DNA of 64,000 nucleotides from Puffinus mauretanicus (taxonomy: Eukaryota; Chordata; Aves; Procellariiformes; Procellariidae): assembly GCA_023333565.1 (NCBI GenBank), contig JAJKFH010003680.1, positions 2,976,001 through 3,040,000 on the forward strand. Reading direction: 5' to 3'. The position numbers were made by a program, and so were the translations under genes. Of this stretch, positions 49,801-61,749 are shown in pieces. The first letter of the stretch is position 1. Every line of letters begins with the position of its first letter. The notes beneath the pieces are model-generated. The model saw only the letters and a program-made list of their open reading frames with translations. It ran no database searches and was not told the origin of the DNA.

Positions 49801-51449
49801 TACTTTGTAGAGGATAAAATTAATCTTGTGGTAGAATTTTGTCCATTCAGTTTACTCCTTTAATTACAGATGCAGTCAATTAACTGTTCCTAAAAAAACT
49901 ATTTAGGCTCTACTTAGACAAAAAAAAAAGAGGACTGTCTGTCAGGGAACCTGGAAGACAGAAAAATATATGGTTACACCTAATTTAGGTATTGAATAGT
50001 CTACTGGAGTTTACATCTCCTGTCTTCCCACAGAACTGTATTAAATGTAATTAACTGTTTGATAGAAGGTATCTGATGGAGTTGTGAAACTAACTGTATA
50101 CATCGTGATTTATCAGCAAGACACCTATGATATGGATGCAGAGATTTAATGAGAAATTAATAAGTAGAATTTTAAAGAAGTGACTATGAAGATGTTTCCC
50201 ACCCTGAGCACTCAGGATTTTCTAAAACACAGTCATCAAAGAAAAAACAGTGAGTATCACAAACATAAAATACTAATCCCAATTTAGTCCTGATTAACTT
50301 TGCTGGTTGTAAAAAAAATGGAGTTATATTAGGTTGAAATTTAGCCTACTATTCCTTTGGGCTGTTTCCTATTCACACCAATTATTGTACCTTGAGCAAA
50401 GGTTGAAAGCCTTATGTAAAAAACCAGGCAGAGGTGGTAAATTCCTGAGAAACAAAAATCTTATTTTAGTTTAATAGCTTCCTGGTGATAAAAGAATGAG
50501 GAGAGAAATATAAGAAATTTAGACTAAAGAAACCGTATTTTAAGCAGAACAAACATCACCCAGAGTTGTCTTCCATGTTACCACCAGCTCTTTAAGGGCC
50601 CAATCCAGCCCCATGACAGTGGCAAGAAAGGCTGTTGTTAACTTCAAGGGGAACAAGAATAGATTCTAGAATTGAACAATACCCCCAAAATTACTCTCAA
50701 AAGATCCTGTGAAGATGTGTCTGCTTCTGAACGCAAACCTCTGCAATGCCAAACACTTCAAAGGAGAGCCGAGAGCTCCCTAGCGTATGGTCCCCTCAAC
50801 GGGAATAGAAATGGGAGTAACATGCACGTGATAACGGCTGTCAGGTGCAAAAAGTGAGCGGCAAAGACACCGGAGACTACCGGGAGGGAAACGCAAGTCA
50901 GGGTCAGCCATATGTTGCACAACCTAAGCAAGAAGGTGGTGGTGCTGAGAGATCGGTGTTAGAGCATCAGTAGACAGCAGCTTCCACATCCCACACTATA
51001 TCTAGAGTCATTGTTTTACACTCTGACCCCCAAGATGCTTGCAAAGGACAGTACAAAACACCTTTAATCAAGAAGAAAACAAAGTGACAGCTTAATTACG
51101 ATGCAGAATCAATTTTATCGGCTCTTTAAGGATACATCCCACATGCACAATGTCGGTATTCTGTAAGTTGTTGTGGCATAATAAAATGATTAGAAGAATA
51201 CATTTTTTTTTCTGAGCAGTCTTCTGCTCTGCAATCCCCAGCTAGTAACACTAATAAGATATTTATTTACTCAGGAAGAAAAATAAGCCAAAGCAAAAGC
51301 ATTTTCCAGACAAATCCATAATTTGCAGACACCTTAGCATCTCTCTCAAAGAGGGCAAAATTTCAAAGCGTTTCCGTAATCAAAGAGAAGGGCTTGAATT
51401 TCAGAAGTCACGGAGGCAGGGTGGCAGTGCTGTCAGAAAGCAATGAATT
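43896..51449. other. Non-coding unique DNA, no gene seen
   Basis: A CpG-bearing GC-rich stretch lies at about 44510-44770 with overlapping frames on both strands. A T-rich tract is at 46200-46232, and A-rich tracts at 47950-47985 and 49920-49930. The polar plus-strand frame at 48074-48424 (116 codons) has no recognised domain. A POU octamer ATGCAAAT is near 45686. No exon or RNA gene is supported. Confidence 0.55.
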
Positions 51450-51540
51450 GAGCAGGCGAGGGGAGCGGCAGGACGCTGGCCGAGCACCCTGCCGCCTGGC
51501 ACGCACCGCGCACAGCCACGCATCTGCCGCGGGAAGGAAA
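51450..51540. other. Small CpG-dense patch
   Basis: About 90 bases hold roughly a dozen CpG dinucleotides, including CCGCGC and GCCGCGGG, within AT-rich surroundings. It is too short for a classical CpG island. Retained CpGs in methylated vertebrate DNA hint at an unmethylated or constrained element, or simply recent GC-biased conversion. Confidence 0.5.
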
Positions 51541-54500
51541 ATCCTCAGTTCTTCCAGTGGAAACCCAGACGTTTATCTCCACCTTCCAGCAGCCCAAGTC
51601 CACAACACAAGCTTAGCCCTGACTTGTCAAACATTAGGATGGGCTCCTTGACCCGCAGTTTGTTCCGGATTCATGAGCCCAGGTTACACCGAGGTTATTC
51701 CCTTGAACTGACTTCTGAGCAAGGTAAAAAGAGATCAGAGACTCTGCTAGAGCAACCCCTTTTCTGGGGACAGTCACAAAATTTCAGCCAAACAACTTCC
51801 AGCAGCTCTGACCAGAAGTACAAAGCGAAAAATGATTATAATGTGTTTATGCCAGTTTAAGACTATGACATTATATTTAAAAAAACCCAAAAAGCCAGAA
51901 CACAAACAACATCTAACACACCAAAAAGCAGCAATGGCAAATACTCTTAATTAGTCTGTCCTGGCCCCAGGTGGCCTTTAATATAATAAACCTGGGCCCT
52001 TCCTGCTAGCACATACCCAGGACTCCGGTTTGCAGAACTTGCATTGCAGCACTAATGTGCTGCTGTCATCCTGGAGGCAGCGATGGGCAGGGAGCGTGGC
52101 GGGTCTGGAGCACAGCACAGGTACGAAATGCAGACGCCCACCCATTCTGCAATAAACAGGAAACTGCATAACCAGGATCAAAACCAGAACAAGAAGGGGA
52201 AAAAAAAAAACAAACTAGAAAACCCCAGTGGCTCAGATTTTTCCGATGGTTTCCCAAGAGCTAAGTACTCACATGGCTTTTTTCCCCCTGCCTTATTGTC
52301 AAAATTTGGGTTTTGTCTGAGAAAGATCATAGTAATTTCCTCTTCTGACCAAGGAACAAAAATCCTGTTCATTCATGTGGCAAATCTGGCGTTCATTAAT
52401 ATCTGGTAATTTTTTTCCTTGGTCTATGCCATCAGGACATCTAATTCTGCGTGCTGCAGCGATATGGAGGACAGCAGACTGTTTTCTGTTTGGGGTAGAT
52501 TTGCCTGACTTCAGCTATCTCAAAATCAAAGGTCACTACCAGTCGTCTGTTCCCTGCACAGTCGGTGGAGAAATGGGGAGGGATCCTTCCCATCTGAGAT
52601 AGGTGTCTGAGACAGATGGGCTGATTCACCCTCCGGCAGCTCCTGCTTCTGGGAGTTTTGAACAGGTGCCCAACTCTTAGACCATTAAATTAGGTAAAAT
52701 TAATTCCTTTCTCAAGTTAAAAAAAACAAAACAAACTATAGTATGAAAATTGCTAAACTACAGGCAGGGTATTAAGCCCTAGGATTGCAGAAAACCCCTC
52801 CTTGGTTTGTAGCAGCTTCTCCTTTGGAAAGACTTACCACCCATAGCCAGGGAGGCAAAGGATGGACCGTCATGTTCCTCATTCCCAAAACTCAGGCTGC
52901 TTTTGGGACACCACAGTCCCCGACAACACTGCATACAGACTTGTTCTCCTCCCGCTTGCTCTTTCATGTGGATTCGTAGGAGTACCAACAGCAGAGGAGG
53001 AAACCTTGAGACTACTGGGCTTGCCTCTCTTACCCTACTGGGTACTGGCATTTAAAAGATCATCTATAAGCCACTTACCTAACATTTGCCCATGGAAAAA
53101 ACCAAACAAACAAAAATTTACTTTTTCCCACATGTTAGGACATCCAACCTTGCAACATATGCAGTTCATGTATGCCTTGAAGATGCCCCATTAGCTGAAG
53201 AGCAGCACAGTCCCTAGCCCCTCCATGAGACATGGTCTGCAGAACCCCTGGCAATGTTCTGGCCAAAAACAGCCAAAAGAGAGCAAGTTGGGGCAGGGAA
53301 CACCCAGCTCCTTCCACACCCTGTTAGAGCCTGAAGTGGGTTTGCTCTACTTACTTGTTTTTCTCATACAGACTGAAGGAACATCTTCATAGAGACCTAC
53401 CAACCCACTTAAGTGCCTTTGAAAACTCTCCTCCTCCTCCTCTATGTCCTACTGCTGCCACCAGGAGCCTTTCCCGGAGGTAGCTATGCTGAGACGTTAC
53501 CACACAGTGTCACACAAGGATCACCACACTTATTTTGCTCTCCGCTTGCTTTTCTTCCTTGCAGGTTTCACACCCACTTGAACATTTGGTCCACTAAATA
53601 GGAAGGAAAGACTGAAACCATGCCCAAACACAAACCCATCAGGGGAGGGGAAAAAACCAAACAGCCACTATTCTTCAGCTGGAAAATTTTCTTTCTCTGC
53701 TGGATAGTTTTTCAAGTCTACAAGTTTGAGCTATGGAGTAATTTTGCAGTTTCTGTGTGTATATTAAACAAGGAAATAGCTTGCCCTCTAAGTCCTGCTT
53801 TATTCAAATGAACTGAGGATGTGATAAAGAGTACTTTCTTGAAAAACAACACATTGCGCAGGGCAGCAAAATCAAAGTCGGAGGTGGCTGAGCAGAGCTA
53901 AACCTCAGACCACCTCATCAGTGTTTGCAATATTTTATACTGCAAAGGTTATTTTTTTTCCCAGTTGCTGGATAGCATCTCTAAACAGGAATTCTCAGCT
54001 CACGGGTTAGAAGGAATCTTGAAAACCAGCCACACTCTGTAATCTCATATATCATCATCATTAGAAAAGTGTGTGCGCAGAGAACAAATACAAAGTCTCT
54101 CCTCCACAGATCGTGCAGCCTAAAAAGCAGATTCACCAGCCTGCTCCGGCCAAGCCGCGCTATCCCAGAGACACAATGGAGCTATAAAACCAGCCAGCCT
54201 TGTAATTGCTTTGCATCACAAATATCCAGAGCAGCCAGACCACACTGGTGAATCTGGCTGTAATGCAGAGGGAGCAAGAGCAATAAAAATGTAGAGTACA
54301 TGTGGGTTACGGTATTAGGAGATGATGGTTATGCTGTGATGCCCTCTGTGCACCACGGTGGCTCAATGAATTCATTATCCCAGGCTCTTTCAATTTGATT
54401 TTCCTACACACCACCAGAGAAGCATGGTTTAAGGGGGCTCTGAATGAACACTGTGAAATTCAAGAGAGGCCCTAAATTATATGGAGAAGCGTAGAAAAAA

Positions 54501-54595
54501 GTCCTGATCCAGAAGGAGATAAGAAGAATAATGAAGAGGGTATTAAAATCAGTCTGGCAGACAGAAGAAGGAAGCACAGATACATCCTGCCGTCC
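51541..54595. other. Non-coding unique DNA, no gene seen
   Basis: The stretch holds A/C-rich runs near 51879-51935 and an A10 run near 52200. A signal-peptide-like plus-strand frame near 53413 lacks an ATG and is discounted. No exon, RNA gene or repeat family recognised. Confidence 0.6.
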
Positions 54596-54618
54596 TTTTT
54601 TTTTTTTTTTTTTTTTTT
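54596..54618. repeat. T23 homopolymer
   Basis: The longest homopolymer in the window, 23 T followed by AATTTTCAG. A minus-strand retrocopy would have its body at higher coordinates, but 54619-55020 matches nothing recognised. Confidence 0.85.
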
Positions 54619-55039
54619 AATTTTCAGATTGGGAATGAAGTGCACCATCTTTCCAAATGATATCGAATCAGGGATCAGGAGCCTCAAAGAGCCCTCACTG
54701 CAATCAAATTGTAAAATCCAGCATCACAAGCAGGCTGATGGCTATGTTTTCTCTTTAAATTCCTGCTTGGAATCTCAGTAGGAAAATATTAACTTTTATT
54801 GGACTTCCATAGCACAATAGCCTCCATATTTCAGAAACATATAAAACACCATGTAAATGCTGCTTGCTCTGAGGAGCACCAGCAAACCGGGAAAACAGCA
54901 GCCACGGAAGGTGCTCAGGTGCACCAAGCGATGCTATGATGGAGGAGAGACTCAGGATGGACCACGGACCCCCACATTCCCAGCTGCCTTGATCTTCTCT
55001 ACTTTCTAATTTCATCTTTCAGCAAGAGCGCAATTGGTT
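54619..55039. other. Non-coding unique DNA, no gene seen
   Basis: Contains an 86-codon minus-strand frame (54755-55015) without recognised domains. It is the region to inspect for a retrocopy tied to the T23 tract. No other feature seen. Confidence 0.55.
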
Positions 55040-55340
55040 TGCACGGCATTTCGTTTGGGAGTTTAATTAGGTCCCTTCTGGCCGGATGAGCAGAGAGGGG
55101 CCGAGGACGCTCCCCTGGCCCTGCACGTCCTGGGCGAGCGGGTCCTCCCAGGACGTCACGCAGCTCGGTGGCTGGCAATTTGTTTACTTAATCAGATGCA
55201 GAGTGATTCGGTGGTGGCGGAGAGGTTTCTATTCCAAGCAAGCAGACAGCAATTAAACGGCCTGACCCACACACCCTCAATTACAGCCGAGCTGCACCAG
55301 TGTCTGTTTACCAGCTCAGTTAACCCGCAATTATGGATCC
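55040..55340. promoter_or_regulatory. Candidate regulatory element (motif cluster)
   Basis: About 300 bases combine AT-rich homeodomain-type sites (TTAATTAG near 55063, AATTAA near 55251, CAATTA near 55278, GCAATTAT near 55329) with two exact forkhead motifs TGTTTAC (55181-55187, 55305-55311). Next to the first is a CpG-rich core with a near-perfect CRE (GGACGTCA, 55151-55158). A 10-bp inverted repeat is centred in the core. The mix of motifs and retained CpGs is the kind of composition found in developmental enhancers. No conservation data are available, so function is inference. Confidence 0.35.
55125..55156. other. Perfect 10-bp GC-rich inverted repeat
   Basis: ACGTCCTGGG (55125-55134) and CCCAGGACGT (55147-55156) are exact reverse complements around a 12-base loop. 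The right arm overlaps the CRE-like GGACGTCA. It could be a dimer-binding site or an RNA hairpin. Confidence 0.7.
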
Positions 55341-58300
55341 TTCCACTGAGGCCTCAAACCAGCAAACTTCTTCAAAAATATTTTATATTCTTGTGAAAAT
55401 AAAACGAGCACGTTCTGTTACTATCTCAGTTTGTTTATTAAAAGCCTGTCTCCAAGTTGAGGGCACCTTTCTCAATATTTTGACCAAGCCCTATTACATT
55501 ACCTGTTCTTACTTAATTTTAACTTTCCCCAAGCATTTTACTCCTGTATTGGAGTATTACAGTGCATTGCGCTGCAAGCCTGGCCAAACACAGGTCATGC
55601 TGAGAAACTTCCCAGGACAACCCAGAGAAGAGATGAAAATGATGTGGGGATATAAGAAACACTCCAGCATCCTCAGGCTGTTTAGAGCCATGGTTATTTT
55701 CCAAAACTATGGGTGGCTTGAAGTCAAATGCTGCCCCTTCTACAACCACTAACATAAATCATAGAGCTCAGACCAGCTGGTGTGAGGGCTATAGAAACAT
55801 TTTTGGAGCAAATGTGCTTTTTTTCCCCATTCAGACAGAAAGCGGGTGTGATGGGCATCAAGGCACAAAGCATTTCTCAGCCACTTGGCTGACAGCCACA
55901 AGGAATGCTGCCCTGGAGGGGACTTTCCTTCAAAGTTGCATGTATGCCCCAAGATGGGTTTAAAGGTTGCATTTTTGCAAAGTCAAGTGCACAAGCACCT
56001 GATGGCGCTGCTTCCAGACATATGCTGGGTATGCCATCCATCGATGGGATGGAAACAGGGTTTGCAGAAGCATTTTAGACTGACGAGTCGTGCGCTGACG
56101 TTGCAGACGACATACACAGAGTCCTAGAAAGACCAGGAAAGTCATTCCAAGCACTTCTGGCTTTCTGACACGGTACGGGAATACTTTTAAATATGCAGGA
56201 AGCGGTCGGCAGGCATAAGGTTTCGCACCGGGCAATTAATAGGAATGAATGAATGACACAGGGACTCAGTATTTAACACACATTTCTCCACACTGAGTTG
56301 AAATGTAACATGTTGACTTTTTTGAGCTGTGAAATTGTCACAGAAATTGCTGATAACATTAAAACAAGAAATGTTATATCATTAGCCAGCCAAATGCATT
56401 ATTTCTGCTAAAAAAAGTGTCAAAATTAAGCCCATTTAGCCATCAGCTGCAAAGCTTCCATTAGGCCTCAATATTTCCCCACCATGGCAGGCAGAGAGCC
56501 AGAAAGATCAGCAGATACTAGCCAGGCAGGCAGACACACGAATATCTCGATATCAAACCACGTGCCTGCAAAGGAGCAGATGTGGAGACTGAAAGTCCAT
56601 TGCAACAGGGCAGTCAGGCTGCAAGAGGGTGTTAAGGGTTGTGCGAAACAGGCAGGCGCAAGCCCGAAGAATGGGAAGTGATGGTCAAAGGGTCCTCCCC
56701 TCCTTTCCCTGAAAGGACCTCTTTTTCCCCAAAAAATACTTTCACATGTTGAGTGAAAGCAGCTTGTTGCTGGAGGAAAGCCCCGAGGTGACTGTCATGG
56801 AAAGAGATGTGCCTGGAGAGACTGAGCAGCAGCAGGGATTTAGTACAGCTGAGCCCACAGCCGGGCAAGTGCTCAGAGTCGGTTGCTCTAGCTAAATGGT
56901 ATCACTTTGATTTTTATTTTTTTTTTTTAAATAAGAAATTGCTCTTTGCTGCAGCCTCAGGGTAGGGCATCTCACCTATCGTCACCCATCCATGGAGCTA
57001 CACAAGGTTCCCTCACCCTCGGTCTCTGCTCCTTCATCAGGAAAAACTATATTCACCCATACTTTGTGATCCACTTTGAGATCAATAGGTGAAAAGCACA
57101 ATTACTATTATTACTTTTATTAAAAGAGGGCGATGGGACAAACCACTGTAATTATACGACATTCCCGAGCAAAACTCTAAAACAATGCAGCTTTCAGTGA
57201 TGCTGTGAGAGGGTTTGGTGCTATTAGCATAGAGCAGCATAGAAGAATTTTATCTCTCTCATATCTGTATGCGTAAGTGTGTCCTATCAGATGTGCACGG
57301 GTACAACTGAAGATACCTAAAACTGAAAATTCAAAGGAGAAGAAGTTTGACTGACGCTGGGAGAGGGCATTAAGAAGACGGATAGAGCAAAATCTAATGG
57401 TTTCTAAATAAATCTATTCTGCTAGTGTGCTGCTAGTGCCTTTTTCTACACCCCCCTCCACACACACACACAAATGCATTCACAAGTGCACTGCCACAAA
57501 ACTAACTGTACAATGACTCAATGCCAAAGAAAAAAGAAAAGCGCCTTTTATTCATGGCATCTCACATCAATGGCTACTTTATATTAAAATCAAGGCACAT
57601 GCTTTCCAAACTTAAAAGCTGCAGTGGGGGGAGAGAAAAAAAAAAGTCTTCCTCCTCTGCCATTAACACTTTTATAACCACTGCTGTGAGTTGGCCAGAG
57701 GTCTCTGCCGGACCCACCTGCAGCCGAGGGGCAGGCGAGGGAGGGCTCAACTTTGCCAGATGACCTGCCTGCAAAGCAGCATAGTTTGATAGCTCGTTAG
57801 CTGTTTAACCCTGCACATTATCAGGCGAAAGTCCTTCCCCACCACAGTCACCCCAAAATGGGAAGGAAGGAATTCACACATGTTCGATGAAAAGTGCTGT
57901 CACTACGATTCATCCGTCCTGCCACAACTATACCAAAAACGTCAGAATGACCCCAAATTCTAGCGGCCATGTTTTCGGAGGAGCATTGGATAACTTGGCA
58001 GCTAAAAGCACACCTCCAGACAGAAAAAAACTCCAGCCACTGACCTCGCACAAGAGTTTTAAGCACTTGAAAACCTCATTTATTGAATAAAGCAGCTACA
58101 GTACCTCTAAGTAATTTACAGTAGAGAGTTCATTTTACCTTGGCGTAACTGTATTATTTGCTGTTTTCTTTTACCACTTCTGTGATGCAAATAAATACCC
58201 TCATAAGACAGGGATATAGTTACAGCCCACACTAGGTGCTTTTTACTACTTCAAGCTGTTTTGGTGGAGGGAGCTCTCCTGCCTTTGCAGGATTCCCTGC

Positions 58301-61300
58301 GCAGCGTGGGGATGCGCTGGCAGGTCGGTGTTAGTGGCCAGAGGCATCCTCAGGCCAGCGAACTGGAAACCCAGCATCCTCACAGCCTGCAGTCACGATC
58401 CCTCAGCATCACTCACAAAAGTACGGGCTGAATGGCATTACAACTTTTTTCCCTAGGTTACAGAGTCTAGAGATATAGTAGGAGGGGAAAACAAAACAGT
58501 GGGAATACATGGAAAAATAAAATAAAAGCCTTTAGCTGGAGATGAAGAAGCAAGCCTTGTGCTACTGGAACAAGGATCAGAGGACAGTTGACAGAAATAA
58601 TGTGTGGCAATAATCAAAACTTGCTTTGAATGCATTCTAAACCTTGCAGAAATGCCAGGCAAAATTTCAGACTGCAACCCCCCAAAAAAAAGATGATACA
58701 AAGCACAAGTTCAGTACGCGACCCACTGCCGCTGCTTAAAGGGGGTAGTTTCAGCAGAGCTGGAGCCCCTTTGCAAGGGCTTCCTCACAGTAACATGTAT
58801 CACTTGTAGCAACAACCCAACCTCCTAACCTCAGGATTTTAGGCTACTTTTGTTATTTATCACCTTCCTATTAGTTGTTTGCAGTGTTTGCACGCAGCAG
58901 TTTTTTTCTTAGTGGCTTTGCTCTTTCCACCCTGGCACGTGTTAGGTTTTTACCCACGCAGCTCATCCCCTTCCCTGGTTTCACCCTGTTTTAATGTCAA
59001 ATTCCCCATACAAGGAAGACCAGCATCAGCCCCTGCACATCTAGCACCACCCTAGAACAGACCAAGAGGGACAACGCACCGTTTTCTTCGGGGCATTAAA
59101 CATCGCTGCAGATGCTGCTGTCGATGGCGGAGCCCTTCTGGGAAGATGGCATTAATTAATTTGTGCTGGTGAGTAATTCCAGGGCTGCAGAACAACTACA
59201 GCTCAGGTACCAACCCTAGGAGTGCAAAACTCAGTGGACAGGCTTAAAGTAGGGAGATTGGCTTTAAAATTCATATTTGTAAGTAAGTAGCCTATCTTTA
59301 CATCCTTTCTGTTTCATGATTTGTTTGTTTCCTTATTAACATTTAAGTGGAAGCTTCCACCCCACTTTATGGGCAATTAGGAGAGCTGAGAATTCAACTT
59401 GAAGCCAATCCGCAGGAGCAGGAAACAATTTCATTGCATACTGCTCTGTATATATATTTTCAAGGTGCTGAAGAAACATTTTTAAATCTCCTACTCTCAC
59501 CAAACAGCACATTTCCAGACAGACCCTGCAATCTGTTTAATAATTGTCCCACTGAAAGCCCAGTCACTAAAAACCCAGCAAACAGACAGCAAATCTTTGC
59601 TAAACCATGGCAGTGAGGCAGCCTAAAACAAAGCAACAAAACCACAAAAATACTGAACTTCTGAACTGAAGCATCGAGCAGACTATACTCTTTTTGCAGG
59701 ACATGATTCATGTCAATTATATTATAAAAAGAAAATCACATTGTGATACAGAATGAGATTAAGCAAAAAAAGTCTTAATAGCAGCTCAGCATCTTCAGAA
59801 TACCTCAAGAAAACCACTGGGCTTGAAAGTAATTTTTGTTCAATACTGGCCAGCCCAGTGGCAAAGGGGTGATGCTGGGAGGAAGAAATAAATTCACATC
59901 TGAAGAGCAAGGGTCTTGCTATGTAGGTTGACAGCTTCTAAGGCGCTGGAGAGAAAAAACAACTGTAATTATAGAGCAGCGATGAGGAGTGGTAGCTCAC
60001 ACCCCCTCTAACTCTACTAGAGAGCAAAAGAGTACCACTTTGTTTTTGTTGTTACTGAAGATGTATATGGACCAGAAATGGTATTTATGCAAAAAACGGT
60101 GGGCTATTCCTTATCCCAAAGGATAATAATCATGATGTTTATCACACCAAAATCCCTATTGCCAGACAGCAACATCCCCACAGTCCATTGGCAAGAAGGC
60201 AACGATCGCAGTGCAAAATCACTGGCAAAGTTCTCCTGGTCCCAAAATTAAAAGGCATTTGCATCAAAAAGCAACCTCCTATTTAGTTAGCACTAACAGT
60301 AGGCATGGCAGGATGGACAGAGAGGAGGGAGAATTCCCCCACATCCCTGGGGAAATTCACAGGGATTAGAGGTGAAGTGCAGGATGGTACCATCCACAGT
60401 CACACGCATGAATTCATTATTCGGCATGCGCAGCGGTCAAGTAACTCAGAAGTTTTCAGAAGGCAGGCGTAGAGTTAAAAGCCACCATTATGCAAATACA
60501 ACTCCAAAGAAAGTGCTCGCAACTAGGTAGAGCAGCTCTGCTTACAGCAGATGCAGCAACACATCAAGGTTTTAATGGACAGGAAGAAAACTCGGAGATG
60601 CTCCACCTGCCCCATAGCAAATACTCGTACAAGGGACTCCAGGAGGCTGGTGGAGAAGTAACAGCATTCAGGAGAGGAAGGTGTAAGACACACAAATGAG
60701 ATCAGACTTTGCATCTCCAACGAATGAGACTCCACTTTGCTCTATTAGTAGTCACAAGTAAGAATCTCGCACAGAAATATTTGCCAGAAGGCCAGCCCTC
60801 TGACTTCTGCCAAGAGCCTGCTTCATCCTTCGAAAAAGATTTATTACATGGTCAAGAATCCAAAGACCTTCACCTTCAGAATATAATTTACTTGAAAGCA
60901 TCTTTTTGCAATAAACACCTGGTAATTTTTTCCAGCTCTATCCAATGTGCAAGGTATGCCTCTCAATAAAATATGTGAGAAGGAGAGGAAGAACATTGTG
61001 TGTGATTTGCTAGCAGCTGGAGTGTAACATTTATCAGACAGTAATAACCACGCACTCGCTCATCACACTCAAGCGCGAAAGTCAAGGAGCAGGCTGGAGC
61101 GCAGAGGTGGCACTCAACGCTTCACTGTAGTGCAGCGCAAAAGGCTGCAGCCCCCGGCCAGACACGAGCCACAACACATGCCAGCGTTGGAGAACGATGA
61201 AGAAATGCTACATTACACTCTGTTCTTTCTGCCATCCTCTTTCCATACTCCTCTAGCTCTAAAACAGGCTCCTAAGGGAAAGGTTCCACCTGTGCACTCA

Positions 61301-61663
61301 GTAGCATCTCCTCCCAGAGGATGGGGCAGATGCAATAGGGTGGTTCTAAAGAACCAAGTTTCCTCTTCAATTTCCAATTGGAATTTCAGCAGAGCATTAA
61401 AAAAAGTTAGTTTAATTAGCGAGATGGCACCCAAATGATCCTCCCAACTTATTCACATCCACCAGGATCATCCGTCAGGTCACAACCGTGAAGGTCACAG
61501 CTACTCTGGGCATCTTCTGCCACAGGGTACAATGCACACTACTCCCTTCCTTCTGGTACTCACTCACACTTAGGTTTACATCTCATACCTACTTCTTTCC
61601 TTCTTTAAAATATATTTTATACTGGGTGTTTTTTGTTTGGAAGTAGAAGAAGCGAAGGCTTAC
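55341..61663. other. Non-coding unique DNA, no gene seen
   Basis: Includes a T-rich tract at 56911-56928, a short (CA)n tract near 57459-57472 and a POU octamer ATGCAAAT near 58188. Open frames stay under 140 codons with no domain (for example 55333-55752 plus). No RNA gene or dispersed repeat recognised. Confidence 0.6.
57459..57472. repeat. Short (CA)n microsatellite
   Basis: About six to seven CA dinucleotides follow a C-rich lead (CACCCCCCTCCACACACAC). Short, but possibly length-variable. Confidence 0.7.
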
Positions 61664-61749
61664 TTCATCTTCTGACCCCCGTGCTCTGGCCTTGGGGCTG
61701 GGGGGTCTCCAGGGCAGAGACTGGAAAGCATCCAGGAGGCGTTTAAGGT
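61664..61749 (-). other. Exon-like segment with splice-like ends
   Basis: On the minus strand an 86-base segment follows TTATTATTTTTTTTCAG, a strong acceptor with a long pyrimidine tract, and ends at GATGAA|GTAAGC, a good donor. One frame is open throughout and reads DLKRLLDAFQSLPWRPPSPK and then ARARGSEDE, with GC-richer, coding-like composition than the flanks. The frame happens to stay open on both sides (61589-61972), so the splice sites, not the open frame, are the main evidence. No family was recognised. It could be an internal exon of a minus-strand gene or transcript whose other exons lie outside the window. Confidence 0.3.

Noticed and set aside
53413..53601. Signal-peptide-like frame (leucine run then PGG)
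   Set aside because: It begins with GTG, not ATG, and the leucine run comes from a CTC repeat. No downstream domain.
54596..55015. T23 tract as the poly(A) end of a minus-strand processed pseudogene
   Set aside because: The adjacent 400 bases contain no recognisable gene or SINE and no matching target duplication was seen.
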